Shown: positions 35,501 to 46,394 of the stretch, piece by piece
Layout: every line of letters begins with the position of its first letter
How positions within the stretch are numbered: the first letter of the stretch is position 1
Assembly: GCF_001649575.2 (NCBI RefSeq)
Contig: NC_051446.1
Coordinates: forward strand, 20,667,220 to 20,731,219
Reading direction: 5' to 3'
Length of the DNA stretch: 64,000 bases
DNA from: Kryptolebias marmoratus
Lineage: Eukaryota; Chordata; Actinopteri; Cyprinodontiformes; Rivulidae
Position numbers and translations under genes: made by a program
The notes under the pieces: model-generated
The model's input: the letters and a program-made list of their open reading frames with translations, nothing else
Databases searched by the model: none
What the model was told of the DNA's origin: nothing

Positions 35501-38500
35501 GCAGCCAATCACGACACAGATCAGTCCCGTCTCCGACCAGCGAGGGCGAACGGCGGCCTGAGTGTTGTGTTTCTGACCATTTCACAGTGATACGTGGCGT
35601 TCCGCTGGCACGGCAGCGTTTCGCTGGGCCAGCCGTCCAAGTCGGGGTCCTCGCCGCACAGGAAGCCATCGCCGGCAAACCCAACGCCGCACACACACCT
35701 GTACAACACCTCCGACGCCAGGCCCAGGTACACGCACTCGGCGAACTGGTGGCAGGCGTGCGTGTCGTCTTTGCAAGGGTTGTGTGGCTCGCACACCTAC
35801 AACCAGAGCGTCTCTTTGAGCGTGCGGTTTGGGCACGCCGTTTAAATGAGACGGAGGAGGAAAAACAAAAAGGCCTGCCTGTTTAGTTTTTGCGGCTTCC
35901 TGCAGCCCAATGCCGAACGGCTGCGTGCCTTTGTATCGAGGAGGGCAGGGCAGGCAGAAGAACCCAGGATCTGTGTTTACGCACTTCGTAAAACACACAC
36001 CTTCCACTTCGCACTGAACAGACGAAGGATGAGACACACTGAGCACATAAAACATGAAATATAATAATCATGGTCTGTGCACGGGCTGAGGTTGATCAGC
36101 TATGGCGGCCGGCGTTAAAAAAAATAAATTAAATGATGCAAACTTTAAAAGCTCTTCAAATACTCCAAAGTTCCAGCAAGAAAAATTGTATGAAATATCA
36201 AATCACTACTGATCGCACAGCAGGAGAAGAATCTAAAAGGACAGTCGAGCTTTTCTATGAAATGGCTTTTAATCGTGGAGATGGTTAAAGGTCAAGGTTC
36301 TGATAAAAACAGAAACAAACCTTTTGAGAAAAAAGGAAAATTTGGGAAGATTTAGCAGAGTTTTGGCGCCACTACGCCAAGACATGCTTTTAGTTTTGGA
36401 GGAAACTCGATTAAACTGTTAGACTTTTGCGAGAATGTTGGGTCTACGGTAAGAAGAAACGCCTCTGAAAAGAGGAGCAGAGGTTCCTGCAGGACGCAGC
36501 CTTTAACCGGGTCGGCGGGGAGGATTTTACTTTCGCGGACGTTTGACATGTTAAAAGGTTAAACGAGGACGGCTTCTCCAACAGGAAAACGGCATACCTC
36601 GAGAAACCACAATGTAGCGTCTCAGGAAAAGCCGAAGCTGTCAGTGTCTCCCCACTCTGAACATCTGTGCAGTCCAGACCTCAGAGGAGCAAAGCACACA
36701 AGGCAGCCAAGAAATGAAAGCTTCTTGGTGTGCAACTTCGCAAAAAGGCGCTGTCAGTCAACGAGGACCATGCGTGGTGCCAGAAATTTGTTTCAGACCC
36801 TTCTGTCTTCTTTCATTTCGTTTGTTTGCTGGATGTAAACAGACGTTCAGGCAGTAAACCCCGCGGCCGGCCTTGTTACCTCATTTTCGTCTTCGCATTG
36901 CGTGCCGTTCCCCGTCAGGCCCGGCGGGCAGCGTCCACATTCCCACGACCCGTCGCTTTTTGACGTGCACTCCACGCCGGGGAAACACGGACTTGAGAGC
37001 AAGCACATGTCTGAAAAACATCCGGAGCTTTAACACTTCATGACGACACAAAACAACCAAACAGACCGGCTCAACAGAACCTACTCTTATTTTTTTTTAG
37101 GGCTTTAATTGTTTCCCTCTTATGTCTTAAGCCTCATTAATTGAATAAACACTGCAGGATTGAATTTAATCCAGCATTGTTTTAAAAAAATATGTTTCCT
37201 CAAATAAAAACAAAGGATTTATCCCTGGATTTGAGGATTAGCCTACTTGTAGAACATTTTCCTTTAAAATGAAGATGATCGTTTACCAACAGGACACGGT
37301 TGTTTGTTGCACGCTTCGTAGTCCGCGGCTTCTCCGGCGCAAGGTTTGCCGCCGTTCTGAGGGGCGGGGCTCGAACACTCCCGCTGGCGGCTTATGAGCC
37401 CGCCGCCGCACGTCGCGGAGCACGGCGACCACTCGCTCCAGGCTGCCCACCGTCCTGCAACTACACCCGAAAGCACAACGCTCACCTGTGAGGATCTGGG
37501 CGGTGATTAACACGTTGGGCTGGCACTCACTGGGGCAGAGGGTGTTGTTGCACGGCTGCGTCTCATGGGCGCTGCCCGGGCACGCCCGGCCCCCCTTCTG
37601 TGGCAGGGGGTTGTTGCACAGGCGAACCCGTGTGGCGTAGCCTTCTCCGCACGTGGTCGTGCACGCAGACCAAGGAGACCAAAGGCCCCAGTTCCCTCCA
37701 ACGCGAGCTAGATTTGAAACAAGCGCAGGCATTTTTAAACTTATTATTACGTGTGTGTGTGTGTGTGTGTGTACTAGCCTGAAGAAACACAGACCACTGA
37801 AACAGACTTGGTCGAGGGCTGCACATTATTAGAAAAGCGTGCGATTGCAACGTTATTGTTAAACATCGTGACAATGATATCAGTTGTGAAAAACTGATAT
37901 AATCAAAATCAGACATAAGTATTAAAGCCAGTTGGAGTCTACGGGACTGGCCAAGTATACTGTTAGTATCTTCATCTTTCAGATGCTCTTTTTAGGAGAA
38001 TCCATAGCAGATCATCTGCCTCCATCTCTAGCTTCCTCCTCTGCCACGCCATCATTCTGTACGTCCTCCATCACTACATCCATCAACCCTCTCTGACCTC
38101 TCTTCCTCCTCCCTGGCAGCTCCATTATTCCTCCGCTGCACGTGTCCAAACCATCTCAGTCCCTCTGACTTTGTTTCCAAACTACTCAAACCTCACCCTT
38201 TTGGTCACTCCCAGTGGAAATCTGAACATCTTGTGCCACAGCCTCCAAACCAAGCATCACAGCAGGACTCTCCGCCATCTTGTAAACTCTCTGTCCGTCG
38301 GCTAATGTGGTGTTCTTTCACACCGGTATGCCTTCATTTGGCTGACCTCTGCCCTCTTCTCCATGTTCCCAAACATTCGACAGAACATCCACCTTCAGCA
38401 CCTCTACTCCTTGCAGCTTCACTGTTATGCCCAATCATTCCCACGCTGACTTTCATCCCTCCTCCTCTCCAGGATCTCTTCCACCTGCTCCCTACTCTCA

Positions 38501-41500
38501 CAGCAGATCCCACTCTGGTGTCGCCGGTCACAAGAGACCCACTGAATGAGGCCACGTTTGACCGCTTGTCTTACCCTTGCGGTCGCACTTCACCAGCTGG
38601 CAGCTGCGGGTCTGGAGCGAGGGCCCGGCGCAGGAGGGCCTGGCGCCGTCGCAGGATCGGGCCCGTTGCTGGCCGCCGCGCCCGCAGGTCACCGAGCAGT
38701 GCGTCCACTCGGTCCACGGGGACCAGCCGTCGTCGTCGCCTTCAAACGCAGACGCAGAACACCCGAGTTTAAGGGCTTGCGTTCACGAAACGTGACACTC
38801 TGGGCTAGGAACGTCACTCACCGGGACAAACGAGGCAGCATTTTCCATCGACGAAGAACGGGTTGTTGCAGGACACCGGGGGACACGACGCCTGCCGACA
38901 CACCACCTTCCCATCCTGGACAAGACAGGGGCCAGTGTGATAAATTTAGATTGTGCGAAAATATTGCGTTATTTGATCCAGATGTTCCAGATGTGCCAGA
39001 GGAATGATACGCTGTCGGGAACAAAGTCTGGCTACTCCCGGTGCGCATTCTTGACAAAACTAATGATGTTTTCTAAAGAGAAACAGACTCGGGGATCAGA
39101 GCGGAGTAAGAGGAAACATATAGAAAGAGACTCTGGAAATAAATGAAACCACATTGGAAACATCTGAAACCGAACTGAGAGGGATGTTTTGACGTTTTAG
39201 AAGAGAGGCTTATTCGGTTTCTAGCTGAGAGTTCGGCGAGAAAATTGCAAAAAAAAAAAAAAAAAAAATCCCTCCGACATCCAAACTTAAGAAGGCTGAC
39301 ACTCAGCACCAAAAAAAGGCTTAAAGCGGGCAATAATGTTCTTATCCGTGCCTGTGTGTGTGTTCATGTGTTTGTTAGCAAAATATCTCATGAGCCACTG
39401 AGCTAATTTTTAATCCAGCTTGCAGAAAGTGATCACTGGATGAATGTCTGCAACTGATTAACGTTTGGAGTCAAACTGATTCAAGATGGTCGCCACAGCA
39501 AACTGACACAATCTCATTCAATTTGACAGATATGGACCTAAAATTTGGCGTGGAAGCTGAGATTATTTCCTACCAGATCAAAAACTTGTCTTTTTCCATA
39601 TTTATGTCACGATGCTGACTTGTTGTTGGTTTTTTTTCTTCCTTGAATTATTGTGTTTATATTTGACCATGTTTTCGTTGTGTTTAGTTTCTCAGCGTCC
39701 TGCTGCGCCCTGCCCCCCCGATGTGATTCAGACACGTTTTATTCACCCCGGATGAACGCCTCAGACCGTCCTGACGCTGACCTGACAGGAGCAGGAGGTG
39801 CAGCTGTCGGTCTCCCAGGCGTCCCCCTGCTCGTACACTCGGCCATCCTGCACGCACCACGACTCCCCGTCCCTGTCTCTGTCAAGAACGTTGTCCACGG
39901 TGTCTCCGTCGCCTCCTCCTCCGCCCCTCCTCCTGCTGCTGCTGCTGCCGCTGCTGCTGCCGCCGCCGCCGCCACCGCCACCACCGCCGCTGCTCAGCTC
40001 AACCAAAGATATCCGCATCTCCTCATTTTCTTTTGACTGACGGCAACAAAAAACACACAAAAACAGTCAGGAAATCAAATCAAACTTTGTGTTATTTAAC
40101 CCGAGTTCTGCTGTAGGACTACGTTCCACAGAGCGCCGATTTCCTCTGAACTTCTGTAAATTTTGGGTCTCCTGGCAGAAAAAATGATGCCGTTTTGAAC
40201 CATTTTTTGATGCTTCTGTCGCAAAGTCCTCTAAATATTCCTTCCGGTCGCGTAGAAAGTTGTGTTGAAATTATTTTAAACTTCACATGCTGAGCACAAA
40301 AAGAATAAATCAATAAAAAAGTAGCTCTTGAGCCTCCACCTCTTTCTGCTTTCATATTCACTTCCATCCAGACTTTCTGCCCGACCAAGTCACCTACAAA
40401 AACAAAAACACAAAAAGAAACTAAACATCTGTTTGTGCAGCTGAAACTTTAAGGTGATTTATTGAGGCGTTCCTGAACAGCAATTAAAGGTTATTTTGAT
40501 CATTATTTATTAAACTCGTTTTGCAATTTTTTGCTTTTGTCCAACATTCAACTGACTGATGGAGTAAATAATCACAGAATAATCTGCAGGGGATTTAATG
40601 AGGGGAAAAGAGTTACAGATGGAACAAAATCCTCTTCCAAAATGAGCCAAAAATGACTTTAAATCAATACATAAGTGACAGGACTTATAATACGATACAG
40701 CAAACACATTTAAGTTCTTTACCTTCTGCAGATTTAAACCTTTTTTAACTCTTCTTTGATTAGGACTCCTGCTGCGTTCTCTCCGAGGATTTTAAAAATG
40801 ACTCATGCTTTTTATTTGACCTCATATTGTTTATTAGATATTTAGTCAAATCAGACTATAGTCCGAGGGAAACTTCTTGTTTTTGCACATATTCTGTAAA
40901 CTTTAGAAAACCCTCAGTGTGAGTAACTGTGACGGAGGTTTTACTTCATGATTAGACAGAGAAAACTGTTATCAATAAACAGTTCTCACGTAAATCAAAC
41001 CATTTATACAATTATTTCTCAAAATTACTTTCTGTTACTGTAAAAAAATCTGAGGGAGCATTATTCCTAAATAATATCAGTATTTTGGAGGTTTAAGTAT
41101 GTATTTCACGGCATATTTCAAAGATTTTTTTAATGAAAAACTCATAAAGAACATTAGTTTTGTTCCCAGCTGCTTTGAGTTTTATTCGGTTAGATAATAT
41201 TTGTTCTGTAAATAATAAAACTTTGACATCTTTGCAACAAAACAGACGATCTGCAACTTTAAACAAAGTTTTTTGAAAAGTGACAGTTGTAATATCTAAA
41301 TATTTACATTTATAAAAGGTAATTCTCTGCATGTAAATATCTGCTGGTCATTCTGAACCACACATTATTTTCTCGTGTTGATGTTTTCTAAATTAAAGGG
41401 ACATGTTTAACCTTTTACAATGCGGTTCTGTGGAAAAGTCATGCAGAAATAACATCCTGTATGAATTTAAACACTGGAGTTGTTTTAGACTGGCAGTTGG

Positions 41501-42711
41501 AGCAGACAGACGAGGAGAAGGATTTAATTTACACATTTTATAGGATTATTTAACCTGTTCACCTTTATCACATCGTATCTCTGAAGCTGAATGAACTTAA
41601 TTAATTCTTCCCGTGACACATTTGTTGAAGTCGGTCCATTCGTGAAACAGCGCGGGGCACGAACCGCTATAAAACCTTGGAGACCGGAGTTGTTTTAAAG
41701 CCTGTAATCCACTTTAATCTCGCCCGTGTTTGGACTAGCCGTTAGCTCGTCAGACTGCTCGGAACGAGCAACATAAAAGATAAAAGTCTTTATAACATTT
41801 TCACTTAAAGGTACTCACAGCAATCCAACTTTTTTTCTCCTAATGATGGTTAATGTGTCTTAAAATTAAAAACTCGTAAGCAACTCCAGCCAGCCTGATG
41901 TCGGTCAACCAGGTGATTAAAGCTCCCACTTTAGTTTCGGCGGATTCAGCCGTTTGTTTACGTTGAGCGCGTTCCCGCATTCCAGAGTTCCGTGTCAGTG
42001 TACGTGGAGAACTAGCGGAGTAAACTCTTTCAAACGGCACCATTTGCTCTAGCTCAGGATGATCTGTTTTTTTAATGTTTGATTTCAAATTTTGCAAAGA
42101 GCACATTTAAGCCAACTTCAAAGTGTTTGAAACATCCCTTTAAGCGCGCTGTGCTGAGCAGAACCAAACAGAACCAGAGATGTTTCTGTAAACAGATTAA
42201 CAAAAGCAGAACAAGGGAGATAAACATTTAAAGGCTTCCAAAACTAAAGATTTTAAAGTCTGTTTGTTTTAACCTGATAAGTAGGTTTTAAAGTATGAAT
42301 AAAATGTATTTTTTGTTGTTCCTGCGAGGCGGTGTTAGCGTCCAATCAGAGGGTCTTACGACTTTCTCCAGGTCTACCAGCAGGTTGCTGGTGACGATCC
42401 GCAGACCGTGGATCTCTGTGATCAGACCCACCAGCTCGTCGCACGGATGGCGGCACATTTCTGCCGAGCCGTTCCTGTAGACCTTGGCGCCGCTCGCACC
42501 TGCGGAAAAGCCACGAGCAAGTTGGCCCCGAGCCTCTGCGTGCGGGAAAAACGGGCGGAGAAGCCGCGCAGGTGTGGTTTGTACCTGCACACACAGCAGC
42601 TGCTGCGCACAGGGGAATTAGGAGCCACGTCCGAGGCCACATCCCTGCTCGCAAACGGATCCCACACGGCGCCGCCGTGAAACGCAGCAGGCGTACGTCG
42701 CTCCAGACAGC
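29538..42711 (-). CDS. thbs2: Thrombospondin-2-like matricellular glycoprotein lacking the N-terminal TSPN domain, 19 coding exons
   Basis: Secreted calcium-binding matrix protein that modulates cell adhesion and angiogenesis. Coding exons (minus): 42642-42585, 42499-42360, 40036-39782, 38915-38822, 38739-38575, 37707-37531, 37460-37287, 37010-36880, 36013-35879, 35796-35578, 35498-35391, 34582-34423, 33122-33004, 32911-32677, 32206-31979, 31903-31773, 31212-31072, 30983-30886, 29724-29538. The sum is 2955 nt, an intact frame of 984 residues. Order: signal peptide (1-19), coiled-coil oligomerisation segment with CRHPC (35-39), Gly/Ser/Arg tract (83-108), VWC (~126-182), three type-1 repeats (~183-354; CSVTCG in the first), three EGF-like (~355-500), type-3 calcium repeats (~500-740; RGD at 691-693), C-terminal lectin-like globe. 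[17 protein letters not shown] and KQVCEP-NPCKD favour THBS2. The exon 9 donor is GC. The tail runs 13 residues past the usual YECRDx end. A 5' UTR acceptor (TGCTAG) precedes 42711. Human THBS2 has 1172 residues; the difference is mostly the missing TSPN domain. Confidence 0.85.
29780..30120. mobile_element. MITE-like repeat related to the 57.4-kb element
   Basis: Starts TTAAAGGGATAGTCCAGATC and carries AATATCTTACCTGTTGCAGA, both shared with the 57405-57759 element. A further block, GAAAATAAGCACCTTTTATG (29992-30011), recurs at 14015-14034. The right end is not clear. It lies in thbs2 intron 18. Confidence 0.5.
30785..30879 (-). repeat. Dispersed repeat family R, copy 6 (reverse, partial)
   Basis: AAATATCTGTAAAACCAGCT, GAGTTATGGGCATTTTTC and CAGCGGCCATCTTGACTCC, directly beside the thbs2 exon 18 donor (30886). 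Confidence 0.65.
31411..31700. repeat. Composite of interspersed repeats in thbs2 intron 16
   Basis: 31411-31478 is a family R end (GTTAGCAAAATATCTTACAA). 31479-31700 carries ATCAAATCAAGTCTCAGCTG and later AGACCGTTTAAAGCCTTAAA and GGGCAACCAGTGGAG, which I recognise as a widespread non-autonomous teleost repeat. Confidence 0.5.
32385..32650 (-). repeat. Dispersed repeat family R, copy 7 (reverse, near full length)
   Basis: GACTCTCAGCTACTCCCACA, GACTGAGTTATAGCCGTTTC, GCAGCCATTTTGAAG and CACGAGATATTTTGCTAAC in order. It ends about 27 nt from thbs2 exon 14 (32677). Confidence 0.75.
34706..34777. other. Assembly gap (72 N)
   Basis: Run of N bordered on the right by GTGGGGGGTGGGGGG. The G-rich repeat probably stopped sequencing. 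Confidence 1.
34990..35190 (+). repeat. Degenerate AGCTAAAA low-complexity repeat
   Basis: Repeated AGCTAAAAGC, AACAAAACAGTAGCT and related words in a thbs2 intron. It is the opposite orientation of the tract at 28480-28680. Confidence 0.65.
36014..36879. other. thbs2 intron 8, no feature recognised
   Basis: AT-rich intron between the first and second EGF exons with no repeat family or RNA recognised. Confidence 0.5.
37751..37772 (+). repeat. (GT)n microsatellite
   Basis: Eleven GT units, just upstream (minus strand) of thbs2 TSR2 exon 37707-37531. Confidence 0.85.
37990..38430 (-). mobile_element. RTE-like LINE fragment (C-terminal part of ORF2), degenerate
   Basis: Read on the minus strand, decayed frames resemble the C-terminal end of a common fish RTE-type ORF2: segments like [11 protein letters not shown] and RWRQMIC. 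The + strand words CGTGTCCAAACCATCTCAGT and TTGGTCACTCCCAG are typical of this family. It is inserted between the exons for thrombospondin type-1 repeats 1 and 2. Stops and deletions make it inactive. The clade name is from memory. Confidence 0.55.
39250..39269 (+). repeat. Poly-A tract
   Basis: About 20 A in a row within thbs2 intron 3. Confidence 0.85.
39365..39565 (+). repeat. Dispersed repeat family R, copy 8 (forward, near full length)
   Basis: TTAGCAAAATATCTCATGAG, CAACTGATTAACGTTTGGAG, TCAAGATGGTCGCCACAGC and GACCTAAAATTTGGCGTGG in order, in thbs2 intron 3. Confidence 0.75.
39782..40036 (-). other. thbs2: thbs2 exon 3: end of coiled coil, Gly/Ser/Arg tract and start of VWC domain
   Basis: Exon 3 begins [16 protein letters not shown], continuing the coiled coil (compare TEENKELANEL in human THBS1). 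It then encodes ten Gly, [11 protein letters not shown] and five Gly, a GDGDTVDNV stretch, and the VWC start [11 protein letters not shown] with DSCTSCSCQ. In human THBS1/2 only about five to ten residues separate coil and VWC. The tract is built of GGC/AGC/AGG codons (39910-39995), so slippage is the likely origin. The frame is intact through it. Confidence 0.85.
40037..42359. other. thbs2 intron 2, no gene
   Basis: 2.3-kb AT-rich intron. Near 41741 it contains GACTAGCCGTTAGCTCGTCA, a word shared with the arms of the 57.4-kb MITE. No laminin-G-like exon is visible on the minus strand. Confidence 0.5.
42360..42642 (-). other. thbs2: thbs2 signal-peptide exon, 85-nt intron and oligomerisation exon
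   Basis: ATG at 42642 starts [19 protein letters not shown], a textbook signal peptide with cleavage expected after A19. The exon ends at 42585 (GCAG|GTACAA). After only 85 nt the acceptor TTTTCCGCAG opens the next exon at 42499, whose product contains two cysteines spaced C-x3-C and the heptad-like [20 protein letters not shown]. It matches the trimerisation segment of THBS1/2 (ICGISCDEL or VCERSCEEL). In other vertebrates a ~200-residue laminin-G-like domain lies between these two parts. Confidence 0.75.
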
Positions 42712-43445
42712 CTAGCAGATCAAAGACAACGATGGAGATAAAGAGGGAATTAACCTCGCATACCTGCGTCTTCCTCCCAGCCTTGCCTTTTCCACCCCAA
42801 CGCTTCCAAATCACAGCTGGTAGGCTCGTCCCCTGCCGCAGCTCCACAGGGGCTCCGATGGAATGTTCTTCTTCCTTTTCCTTCAATCCTCACTCCCTCG
42901 TCTCCTTACTCCCTTCCCACCTCGGGATCCAGCAGAGCAGCCTCCTCGGCAGTCTGTCTTCGAAGGACCGAACAGCTGAAAGCCGAGGGCAGAACATGTG
43001 AGCAGCTCTGCAGAAACCTCTCCTGAAAGTTCGACGCTTATGTATTTGTTTTAGCGTGCGTGCATGCGCATGTGTGTATGTGTGTGTGTGAGGCACGAGC
43101 TGGGGCCATTTATTACTTGTCTGTCTGGCAGTGAGTTGACTTGCATATCTCCCAGAGATCTCAGAGAAACCCAGCTGGATGGACGCAGCCGTGTTGTTGA
43201 TGCAGGTTTCCCAGAGACATCATTTACCCTCTTCACTCCCCAAACTGAGACTCTCTCTCTCTTTTTCTCCCTCTCTCTCTCACACACACACACACACTTG
43301 TCCTGCACAAGTTTCCCTATATTTTGAGAGCAAGAAAATTGGCACCAGCATAAATCTTTTGCACAAACCAAAAGGCTCAATTTGAGTGTTTTTTTCAACG
43401 GGCTGTCTCAAAAAAAAAAAGGAGCAAACTGATGGATTTCAGAAA

Positions 43446-43448
<3 letters not shown>

Positions 43449-43477
<29 letters not shown>
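43449..43477 (+). repeat. (CT)n microsatellite
   Basis: About 14 CT units. Confidence 0.9.
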
Positions 43478-43479
<2 letters not shown>

Positions 43480-44224
43480 GAGCTCTGCGTACGGCCCTCT
43501 CCCTGCTGAGTCAAAAAGGCATCATCGTCCTGAATCACATTTTCCATTCGCAGCCTCCACTTGTGGAATAATGAATCTCACAGATGTGTGTACACACGCA
43601 TGCATGCAAACACGTGCACGCGCCCGAGCAAAACACACACACACACATTTCCTACGAACTCTCCTGCTCCAGGTATCTGCAGCCATTCCAGCAGACGGGG
43701 AACAGATAACATGTTTCTCTTGGAGGCGGTTCAGCAGACGAGGCTCAGAGGAGCAGGTGCTGTCGCCGCGCTGGAAGACAAAAAAAAAAAAGCCCAGAAG
43801 TACCAGAAGTAATAAGGATCTGAAGGGATGTGAAAGGTAAAGAGTTGGGCAAGACGACTTGGCAGAGCAGAGCGTGACATTTTTGGATTGATATGCAGCG
43901 TGGAAGGCACAGTCTGTTCTGGGTTCTGTCTCAACGTCTCCAACTTCGTCCTACGGCCCTCGGAGTGAGGAAATCGTTTTAAAATGAAGGGGGGGGGGGG
44001 TGACTGGAGTCTGTGTCAGGGGCAACGAAAACGCAGCGGCGCAGCAACGAGCAGCCCTGCAGTGCTTCAGGTTAAAGGCCCGGCGTTCCCTACAGAAGCA
44101 CACGTCGCCCGCCGCTTTTTGGGGCACAGTTCGGCACCAAAGTCGCCGCACGTTTCAGAAGAGATGGAGGTGCGGTCGTCCCATCCAACACGAGGACACG
44201 TCACACTCAGAGCAGACGCTGGGG

Positions 44225-44415
44225 GGTGACTCTCAGCTACTACCACATCAAATCTGCAGCTCAATATCTGTGAAACTGACTTCGTCAGAGCCATTTTTGT
44301 GCCAACTAATGTTGGAGGCGGCCATCTTGAATTGGACCGACTCCAGCAGCTAATCAGTTGCAGATGTGCGCCCAGTGGTTACTTCCTGAAACGTTCCCGG
44401 TAGTTCACGAGACGG
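44225..44415 (-). repeat. Dispersed repeat family R, copy 9 (reverse)
   Basis: TGACTCTCAGCTACTACCAC, CAATATCTGTGAAACTGAC, GGCGGCCATCTTGAATTGG, GCAGCTAATCAGTTGCAGAT. A second short piece lies at 44485-44570 (GGCTCAGCTACTACCACGCC). Confidence 0.75.
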
Positions 44416-44666
44416 ACGAAAACAGCTGACTCTGCATATTTATGGCAAATTTTGTAAGCAAGGCTCTTGGGACGACCAATCAGAGCTCAGGATGTGCGTC
44501 GGGGATCAGGCTCAGCTACTACCACGCCAGCTTTTAGGCCAACATCTGCCACGTCTGCCACGGAGTCACGTCTTCTGCCTCGCGCTGTGCTTCCTTTCTA
44601 ACCTGTTGCAAACACGTTTTTAACTTTATTAGTTTTTGGTTTTAAAATGTGTTTGTTTTTACGTTT

Positions 44667-44830
44667 ATATCACACGTGTCAAACTCAGGGTCTGTGGGCC
44701 AGACCCGGCCCATGGCAACATTTCATCTGGCCCCAAAGAGAACCTTTCAGTTTTACTCGATCTGGCCCTCCAGCCTGTGACAGATCGAGTCTGCGTCTCA
44801 TTTGGCTTAAAAATCGGAGCCTATTAAGTT
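44667..44830. mobile_element. hAT-like non-autonomous fragment
   Basis: ACACGTGTCAAACTCAGGGT followed by GGGCCAGACCCGGCCCATGG and further 'GGCCC' blocks is the characteristic end of hAT-derived repeats common in vertebrates. No transposase frame. Confidence 0.55.
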
Positions 44831-45479
44831 GAGGCCGTTACTTTGAAGTCAAGAAAATGATGTTTTAATTTCTCAGTGACCTTTATTTGACGTCAAACGT
44901 GACAGATCGAACTCATGTTGACTTGCAGCCAAGACATGATGACGGGTATCTGACTTGAGTCGGAGAAACGGCGAGTCCACTTTAACGTTTAATGCCCTTT
45001 TCTGGATTTTCTTTTTGTTTCAAAGTTAAACTTTCGTTAGCTACATGGTTGGGTTTTTTTGTTGACGGCTTTTTAGCTGTTTTAATAGAGAAAAATTCAC
45101 AAGAAGGCGTAAAAAAAGGATGTCTTTTTAAGTTCAATCTATATTTCTTTGTTAATTAAAGTTTGTTTCTTCTAAATTCTATATAATATGTAACTGGGAA
45201 AGGGTATTTGATATTTCTATATGAATTATTTGAGATATTGCATCAAAAATCAAGGTTAATTTGTGTGTTTTTTCGATAAATATCGATGGAGATTGGCCCT
45301 TGGAATAAAAAGTAAGCTTTAAATTTTGCATCAGAGTCTGGCAGCCCTGGTTTATACGTTTCTCCGACGACCTTTAATAAAAGTCGTGTCTGTGTGTTAA
45401 AAGCTGCAGCAGATCTCAGTCTGATAAATTTTCCTGCAGGGCTTTCTGTAGCTTCCTGGTGTGCTGTCCTAATTACACT

Positions 45480-45670
45480 TTGTCAAACTCCCGTCCCAGA
45501 GGGCCACTATCCCGCATGTGTTTGATTTCTTTTTCTGCTTCAACTCCCATAATATAAATGAACGGGACGTTAACAGGCTGACGAGTTAATTTAACCACCT
45601 GAAGCAGGTATGTTGGAGCGGGGTAACAGCTTAAAGTTGCAGGACAGTGGCCCCCCCGAGGGCTAATGAA
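45480..45670. mobile_element. hAT-like MITE with terminal inverted repeats
   Basis: The left end TTGTCAAACTCCCGTCCCAG-AGGGCCACTATCC is the imperfect reverse complement of the right end TTGCAGGACAGTGGCCCCCC-CGAGGGC. The inner parts CTTCAACTCCC and TATGTTGGAGC(G/A)GGG also pair. I recognise this from an abundant teleost MITE family. Confidence 0.6.
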
Positions 45671-46394
45671 ACAGGCTTTTTTATTTTTTACCTTTCTCCT
45701 GCTTCATGGGCATTAATTAGATTAGGTTTAGGCTACGCTGAGGAGGACTGAAACTGACTAATACAAGCTCTAAATAAGATCAGACTTCCTGTTAAGAGTT
45801 AGTTGTGGCCTTAAATTTCATGCCAAATGTTTTCATGAAGCTTATTTTTCCCTCTTAAACTATAAAACCCAAAACATAACATGCCAACGTTGCAGAAAAT
45901 TCCTAAAAAAAAAAAAAGCCCAGTTTTCTTAACCTTTAGCTAATCTTCAGCTTGTGTCACAACGACCCTGGGGCGCCCCAACTTTTTGGCGTTCCTCTCA
46001 GGAGATTGTGGAGGGGTTAGGACGCAAAGGAGAACTGAAGCGATCGCCTCATTTCTCTCTTAAAAAACAAAAACACCCGGGGAACTCGGAGAGCTTTTCT
46101 GTGGCGCATTAAGCCACGAGCGGCAGCGTTTATCCTGCAGCCTCCGAGCGCCTCTGAGTGCGAGGTGGTCGAAGAATTACACAAGCTTAAAGTTAACCAG
46201 GATTTACGCAGAACGGTGTAAAACAAAGTGCTCCCGTCTCTTTACGCTGTGGTGCTTTATCTCGGTTACAGAGGGTCAGCGGGTCAGCAGAGCAGGGGAG
46301 GAGCTTTAATCCGGTCATCAGATCATCCTCGTCTTCTGAGGATTACCTTTACAAAGTGCTGCTGGGACTTGGTGTCCACAGTGTTGCATTCTGG

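Noticed and set aside
37454..37460. Alternative acceptor (TTGCAG) for thbs2 exon 7, six nt downstream
   Set aside because: Both keep the frame, but the TGTAG acceptor gives CPIAGRW, matching the CPIDGRW of THBS2, so it was preferred.
39653..40040. Pro/Ala/Leu-rich + strand frames over the GCC/GCT tract
   Set aside because: Opposite-strand shadow of thbs2 exon 3 Gly/Ser tract.
42422..42886. 154-codon minus-strand frame overlapping the thbs2 start
   Set aside because: Different frame from the signal peptide and the oligomerisation exon; no resemblance to a TSPN domain or any family I know.
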